From Bathynomus jamesi (taxonomy: Eukaryota > Arthropoda > Malacostraca > Isopoda > Cirolanidae), in NCBI GenBank assembly GCA_023014485.1, contig JAJOZX010002363.1:418501-482500 (forward strand): a stretch of 64,000 nt of DNA, given 5' to 3'. This document shows positions 59,309-64,000 of this stretch, one piece after another. Numbering within the stretch: position 1 is the first letter of the stretch; each line of letters opens with the position of its first letter. A model generated the notes under the pieces. It did no database searches. It was not told the origin of the DNA and was given only the letters and a program-made list of their open reading frames with translations. The position numbers and the translations under genes are program-made.

Positions 59309-60790
59309 TGGGGTATGAGAGTGCCAGAAAATTTCAGGGAGAACAAGATGTTTTGGAGAGAAGTGAATAGTGTGAGGAAAGTGAGAGGGCAGATGGGCAT
59401 GACTGTGAAAAGAGTCGATTGGGAAGTGATGACAGATAGAGAAGATGTGAAGACAAGGTGGACTGAGTATTTTCAGGGACCATTGAACGTGTCGAAAGAC
59501 AGGGAAGCAGATGTGGTATGTTTGGGCAGAGATGGTGTTCAGAATATGAAGAGTTGTGGCGAATGGGTTGGTCCGTAGGGAGGAAGTAGTGGAGGCCCTC
59601 GGCAGAATGAAAGGTGGAAAAGCGGTAGGAGTGGATGGGATCGCTGTAGAATTCCTGGAAAATGGCAGTAAATTTAGTGTTGATTGGTTAGTGAGTCTGC
59701 TTAATGTGTGTATGGACGGAGGCGAGCTGCCTCAGGAATGGCGGAGTGCATGTATCGTCCCCCTGTATAAAGGCAGGGGGAACAAAAATGTATACGCGAT
59801 TTATAGAGGAATTAGTCTATTGAGTATGCCAGGTAAGGTAAATGGGAGAGTGGTATTGAAAAGGTGGTGGCATGCACGGAGCAACAGATTTGGGAGGAGC
59901 AAGAGGGTTTTAGAAGAGGTAGAGGTGTGTGGACCAGGTGTTTCGGTTGAAGATGTTGTGTGAGAAATACTTGGAGAAAGAAAGGGATTTGTATGTGGCG
60001 TGCATGGATCTTGAAAAAGCGTATGACAGGGTTGAGAGAAAGGCGTTGTAACAAGTGCTGTAGCTCTATGGGATGCATGGGTCGTTGTTGAATGTGGGGA
60101 AAAGGTTTTACCGGGAGAGTAGAGCATGTGTGCGTGTGGGAAGAGAGGAGGAAGGTGAGTGGTTTCCGGTGAAAGTGGGTCGACGGCAAGGTTATGTGAT
60201 GTCTCCATGGTCGCTTAATGTGTTTATAGACGGGGTGGTGAAAGAGGTGAATGCAAGGGTCATGGGGAGGGGAGCGGGGGTAAAGCATGTTGCGGGGGAA
60301 GTTTCTTGGGAAGTGCATCAGTAGTTGTATGCGGATTATACAACTCTGACGACGGACTCGAGAGAAGAGCTACCGAGACTGGTAACTGAGTTCGGAAGGG
60401 TGTGTGAAAGAAGGCAGCTAAGAGTAAATGTAAATAAGAATAAGGTTATGTGATGCTGTAAAAGGGAGGTTCGTGAGCGACTGAGTGCAAGTTTGTATGG
60501 GGAGAAAATGGAAGAAGTGGTGTGTTTCAGGTACTTAGGGGGGTTGGTGGCGAAGAATGGGACTATGGAGGTGGAGGTGAGTCACAGGGTGGAAGAAGGG
60601 GCAAAGGTACTGGGTGCCCTAAGAAGTGTTTAGAAGGAGAGATCAGTGTCTATGGGTGCGAAGATGGGTATTTATGAAGGTATAGTAGTGCCAACAGTAT
60701 TGTATGGGTGTGAGGCTTGGGTGGCGAATGCGAAGGGAAGGAAAAGGGTGGATGTACTGGAAATGAAATGCTTGAGGACGATCTGTGGGA
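59309..60790 (+). pseudogene. Split LINE: reverse transcriptase and C-terminus, degraded
   Basis: Readable blocks: EALGRMKGGKAVGVDGIAVE, SACIVPLYKGRGNKN, YRGISLLSMPGKV (59556-59963), then in other frames EEQEGFRRGRGV, DLEKAYDRVERKAL, MSPWSLNVFIDGV, a YADYTTL-like active site, FRYLGGLV and YGCEAWVANAKGRKRVDVLE, MKCLRTICG. Stops are frequent. Right half of the LINE cut by the BEL insertion. Confidence 0.75.
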
Positions 60791-60884
60791 CATAGGCTTT
60801 TCTAAGGAAATTTTTAAAATACACACCGGTGACAAAGTACAAAAAAAACGAGTCAGACTTTCAAAATTAGTAGTATATTCAAAA

Positions 60885-61166
60885 TTAGAACATAATTTTT
60901 TTAGTACTGGTAACAGTTTTTTCAATATCTGACGCTTCGAAAAACATTGACCCATACCATCGTTGAGTTTTGTGCTTTGTTGGTTCTACATCTCCTCTTA
61001 CTTTGTCATTCAACCACAGCAACACTGCACTTCTTGGATCAAAGTGTGACACAACTGGCATGTTATGCCTAACATAAAGATAGTTCATAAGCACATCTGA
61101 AGACAGCTCTGAACGATCGATTGTTTTGAGAACGCCACTTGCCAGATTGCCAAATTTTATTGCCAA
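60885..61166 (-). CDS. Unrecognised 93-codon frame
   Basis: MAIKFGNLASGVLKTIDRSE, then LMNYLYVRHNMPVVSHFDPR, SAVLLWLNDKVRGDVEPTKH, KTQRWYGSMFFEASDIEKTV. It reads like a real protein segment rather than random sequence (good composition, no low complexity), and its N-terminal end lies at the arm of a hairpin MITE (61133-61297). Possibly the end of a transposon-encoded protein. I do not recognise the family. Confidence 0.35.
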   Translation of the reverse strand: MAIKFGNLASGVLKTIDRSELSSDVLMNYLYVRHNMPVVSHFDPRSAVLLWLNDKVRGDVEPTKHKTQRWYGSMFFEASDIEKTVTSTKKIMF

Positions 61167-61297
61167 ATTTTTTTAAAAATGTTAAGTAACTAACCAAACC
61201 TAACCTAACCTAACCAAGGGTTGGGTTAGGTTAGGTTAGTTACTTAACATTTAAAAAAAAAATGTGGCAATGAAATTTGGCAATCTGGCAAGTGGCG
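61133..61297. mobile_element. Hairpin MITE with AACCT/TTAGG core
   Basis: CGCCACTTGCCAGATTGCC... is mirrored by ...GGCAATCTGGCAAGTGGCG. The arms of about 75 bp continue inward through TTAAGTAACTAACC and (AACCT)n to a short loop, AAGGGTT. The two inner arms are AACCTAACCTAACC and GGTTAGGTTAGGTT, the arthropod telomere motif. No target duplication seen. Confidence 0.7.
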
Positions 61298-62182
61298 TCC
61301 GAATCTGGCAAAAAAGTCTGGGGTCCGGGATAATAGGAAAGTATCAAATTTTATACCAAATTTTATAAATATTTAGGAAAAATAAATGTACCTTGATATT
61401 CTATATGTTATTTTATTAGTTACTTATTTATATCTTTATATTAGTGTACTCCAACTCAATACCTGGCGTCCTGGCGTCGGAATATAGTAGGTTTTGCAAG
61501 CATTATCGTAGAAGCCATACATGCACTGAAAACCGCTATAGTCGGCATTGACTTCTCTTCGTCACCGTCGATTTCATACGATATACCAGTGATATCCTAC
61601 TATAATTTCTAAAAATCGACTATAACCCTACTGCCTACGATAATTGTTGACTGGGTAGAAACTATTCAGTAAGCTTTTGAAAACATAGGTCTTGTGACCC
61701 TGACACTCAGAAGATAAGACTAAAATATATTTTATCATTCTAAAATAGAAAATAGGTTGATTGAGTTATCACTGCGTAAATATCGTTTTTAAAATGTAGC
61801 GAATCTGATGAGTTGAGCGCACAGTTGATAAAGTTTTCGTATTATATATTTTAATGCATTATTTTAAACGGTACAGAAATGTCATACATGTCCATATAGG
61901 GTTAATTAATTAAATCTAATAATGCACAAATTTAATAATACACAAAGTAATTTTTAAAGATACACCAAAAAAATTTAATAATGCACATTTAGTAGACATG
62001 TTAAGTGCACAAAATAAAGTGTCCACTTCAAATCATGATGCAAAGGTCCCCTTTGGTATGGAAGTTCCATAGGGCCAAAGGAAAGAATTTATCCAAAGAC
62101 AAGTTGTATCTATGCTTAATTTTATGCATAATCAGCATAAATTATGCTAATGACCGTATTTCTTTCTAACTTTTGAACCAAT
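61298..62182. other. No gene seen
   Basis: AT-rich sequence with only short frames and no recognisable domains or clear repeats. Confidence 0.4.
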
Positions 62183-62452
62183 TAACTTAGAAACGTGTGT
62201 GATGACTCGTTTTCAGCTAAATTCAGCATGAGAAATCCATTTCTGAGGTTATTATGGGGTTTGAAGGTCATTTTGACCCCCAAAATCAAATATGGCCGCT
62301 GGCCGCCATGTTGAAATTGGGGATTTCCCGCAGTTTCCAAACTGACGGAGTGAGACGCTCCAAAATAACCTGAAAGCCAAAAATAACCTCAGAAATGGCT
62401 TTCTCATGCTGAATTTAGCTGAAAACGAGTCATCACACACGTTTCTAAGTTA
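62183..62452. repeat. Inverted repeat, 71-bp arms (likely transposon end or MITE)
   Basis: TAACTTAGAAACGTGTGTGA... (62183-62253) is matched by the reverse complement at 62382-62452 with about one mismatch. The 128-bp spacer contains AAAATCAAATATGGCCGCTGG and is G/C-richer. No flanking duplication identified. Confidence 0.7.
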
Positions 62453-62559
62453 TGTGACCTTTAGAGATTCAATTTCATGTTTCGGATTCACAACGATTAA
62501 TCCGAAATGAGCAACTCTAAAAGCACTCCTGCCATCATGGACACTCGCGACTGGAGAGC

Positions 62560-62853
62560 TTATGCTTCATATATCAGTCAGACAAAAGCTATGAACCGAC
62601 TAAGAATCCTTCATCATCTGTGAAATTGAGAAACAAACATGAAAGACTTTCAGGCTCTTATAAAGAAGTTACGGACAACATCCAGGAGCTCAAGGAATTA
62701 GGGGAGTTGCCTAACTTTGTAGTCGTAGATAACATTGGTGGCGGTGCTCAGAATATAGTGCAGCTGGCGATGTCTAATCAAGTAGTGTGGCACCACTGTC
62801 GGCCTTTGGGCAAAGCAAGCAAAGCGGCTGCTTTGGGCCCCGCAAATATATGA
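62560..62853 (+). other. Unrecognised short frame 62620-62853
   Basis: 77 codons, KLRNKHERLSGSYKEVTDNI ... ELGELPNFVVVDNIGGGAQN. It looks protein-like but I cannot place it. Its last part runs into a GGGCCCCGCA block like the one at about 19570, so it may belong to the upstream flank of the following hAT element. Confidence 0.3.
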
Positions 62854-62968
62854 GCACAGTATAAAAAATATTTTGGTTTTGAGTGGTAAATTAAATACGG
62901 CTTGTCATAATAACCCTTCATATACAGTAGTATTCATATACAATAGTATTCCGTATTAATTACATATT

Positions 62969-63660
62969 TTGCTATATTTCAGATATCGACTGACAGTGAT
63001 GCCTCCAAAGAGATTGCGAGATACTGCTCGGAAATATCTCAGTGGTCACCAGAAGAGACAGCGTGAAGCGAAGCGGAAATCAGAACTTGAGCGTATGTAT
63101 GGGTCATTTGAAAAATTTCTAGAGAAACGCGAGCCACAGGCTGAAACTGAACAAGATGTGCCTGCGCCGTCACATGCATCATCATCAGCTTTGATAGATG
63201 AAAGTGAACTAGATGTACCTGCGCCGTCACATGCGTCATCACCAGCTTTGATAGATGAAAGTGATATTCAGAGAGGGAAGAAGAACCTATGGATCAGACT
63301 CCAATTCTGCAAAATCAGCCTCTGGATGCACTCAAAGATCCAGGTCAATGGCCGGAAACTGTCAGCACAAAAGTCAGAGATTTACTAGTGAGTAAAGGCC
63401 CACCATATTGTGAGGAAGACTAAAACTTTCCCAGCGATGACAATGGCCGCAAGTTTTCAAAAAGTCATTACAAGAGACGGATGGAAAATGGAGAAGTTGG
63501 TATACAGAAATGGCTAATTTATTCAATCTTTAAGAATCGGATATTTTGTTTCTGTTGCAAGTTATTTGGAAACTCCAACAATGCCTTGGGGTGTGGAGGA
63601 TTCTATGACTGGGTGAATACTAGTACTCTCAAACGGTCGTACGAGACGCACAGTCCTCGT
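62969..63660 (+). pseudogene. ZMYM1-like hAT transposase, N-terminal half
   Basis: Starts RYRLTVMPPKRLRDTARKYL with SGHQKRQREAKRKSELERMY and SFEKFLEKR, then two tandem copies of a 57-bp unit (DVPAPSHASSSALIDESEL). A frameshift near 63271 follows, then LDALKDPGQWPETVSTKVRD, LVSKGPPYCEED, a stop, and the TTF-type zinc finger region KFSKSHYKRRMENGEVGIQK, WLIYSIFKNRIFCFCCKLFG and GFYDWVNTSTLKRSYETHS. From memory this matches the N-terminus of ZMYM1-type hAT proteins, with the CFCCKLF finger core intact. It breaks off at 63660, where another repeat begins. Confidence 0.75.
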
Positions 63661-63971
63661 TGATGCATAGCATCGATTAGTGATTCACGGCCAGTTTGAA
63701 GATGTAGTTTCATAGACAGATACAGCGATGCTGGTGTTTCCCTCTCCTCGATGTGACGAGGAACACTCCCAGGTTTCTTGGATCTGCGTCTAACAGAGTT
63801 GAAGATGATCAGCTGCCCGATGGATGTTGCAACCTTGGACTTCTCAGAATCAGGAGCCGGCTCATCGATACCTGGTCCATCAAGAAGCATGTGCAAGAAT
63901 GATCTCAACGTGGGCGGGATGGATTCAGCTTCACATGAGGTTGAGAAGGAGGCCGTGAAAGCCTGCTTCAT
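63603..63971 (-). pseudogene. Fragment of an uncharacterised repeat protein (ATSIGQL...CVSYDRL)
   Basis: 122 codons open to near the window edge: IPPTLRSFLHMLLDGPGIDE, KVATSIGQLIIFNSVRRRSK, ERETPASLYLSMKLHLQTGR, LIDAMHQRGLCVSYDRLRVL. The order SIGQ-N, ETP-YL, LID-G and SYDR recalls a repeat protein seen in many invertebrate genomes. It overlaps the end of the ZMYM1-like sequence, so the junction at about 63660 marks an insertion or rearrangement. Confidence 0.45.
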
Positions 63972-64000
63972 GTGGAGATAATCTCGCCGGAGGATCTTAG

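Larger units (their letters stand above)
47110..60790 (+). mobile_element. LINE split into three by two younger elements
   Basis: Pieces 47110-47228, 50676-51855 and 59309-60790. The first holds 5' sequence (GTTGTAAAAAGCGACTGAAA), the second the APE endonuclease, the third RT and the C-terminus (YGCEAW, then EMKCLRTICG). The first gap is the long-TIR transposon, which duplicated GTGCAGGGT; the second is the BEL retrotransposon. Heavily degraded with many stops, so much older than the BEL insertion. Clade not assigned. Confidence 0.75.

Noticed and set aside
59801..60318. Minus-strand frames of 135 and 168 codons
   Set aside because: Antisense of the LINE reverse transcriptase region; no motifs.
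61191..61245. Possible chromosome end (telomere)
   Set aside because: Only about three to four TTAGG units on each side of a hairpin, with unique sequence continuing beyond.

Overview
The window is eukaryotic. It carries one spliced host gene in a dense field of transposable elements, with no bacterial or phage organisation. The host gene is cullin-2 (CUL2): thirteen exons on the + strand run from 2226 to the stop codon at 30739-30741. Every junction has GT..AG signals and consistent phase, and the exons give about 645 residues in one unbroken frame, including the cullin core and the C-terminal neddylation segment. The first 110 or so residues are not in the window and should lie upstream of base 1. 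The mix of elements (CR1-, I- and other LINEs, BEL, mariner, several hAT families, tRNA-derived SINEs, a DUF4817-like fragment, AACCT/TTAGG repeats) fits an arthropod, perhaps a crustacean. That placement is an inference.

Layout. 1-2225: a Tigger-like MITE, an inverted pair of DUF4817 fragments and tRNA-SINEs. 2226-4449: four CUL2 exons. 4450-12877: an 8.4 kb intron holding a hAT MITE, a fragment of an uncharacterised transposase, and a CR1-type LINE cut by a hAT MITE and by a DD37E mariner-like element. 12878-16246: seven CUL2 exons. 16247-29968: a 13.7 kb intron holding a TIR element with its own nested hAT MITE, a ZMYM1-like hAT relic with a nested Tc1-like deletion derivative, and a three-level nest (TIR transposon > mariner > DD37E element). 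29969-30741: the last two CUL2 exons. 30742-34646: gene tail, then a 261-bp hAT MITE and a hAT relic inserted in a palindromic MITE. 34650-41330: an I-like LINE with zinc-knuckle ORF1 and endonuclease, reverse transcriptase and RNase H. 41320-41875: a SINE palindrome. 41876-46260: a minus-strand LINE whose ORF1 carries three CCCH zinc fingers. 47110-60790: another LINE split by a long-TIR transposon (47229-50666) and by a BEL retrotransposon with near-identical LTRs (51856-59308). 60800-64000: hairpin elements and the N-terminal half of a ZMYM1-like hAT transposase.

How it works together. CUL2 is a ubiquitin-ligase scaffold and the only gene here with clear cellular function. The rest is self-mobilising DNA, nearly all of it broken by stops or frameshifts. 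The best candidates for less-described biology are the long-TIR element at 47229-50666, the element ending in GGGTAAAGTCAAG at 16703-19331, the TIR element at 23602-29292, and the CCCH-finger LINE with an overlapping stop-start (TAATG) junction. The nested insertions, with target duplications still visible, give a relative insertion history.
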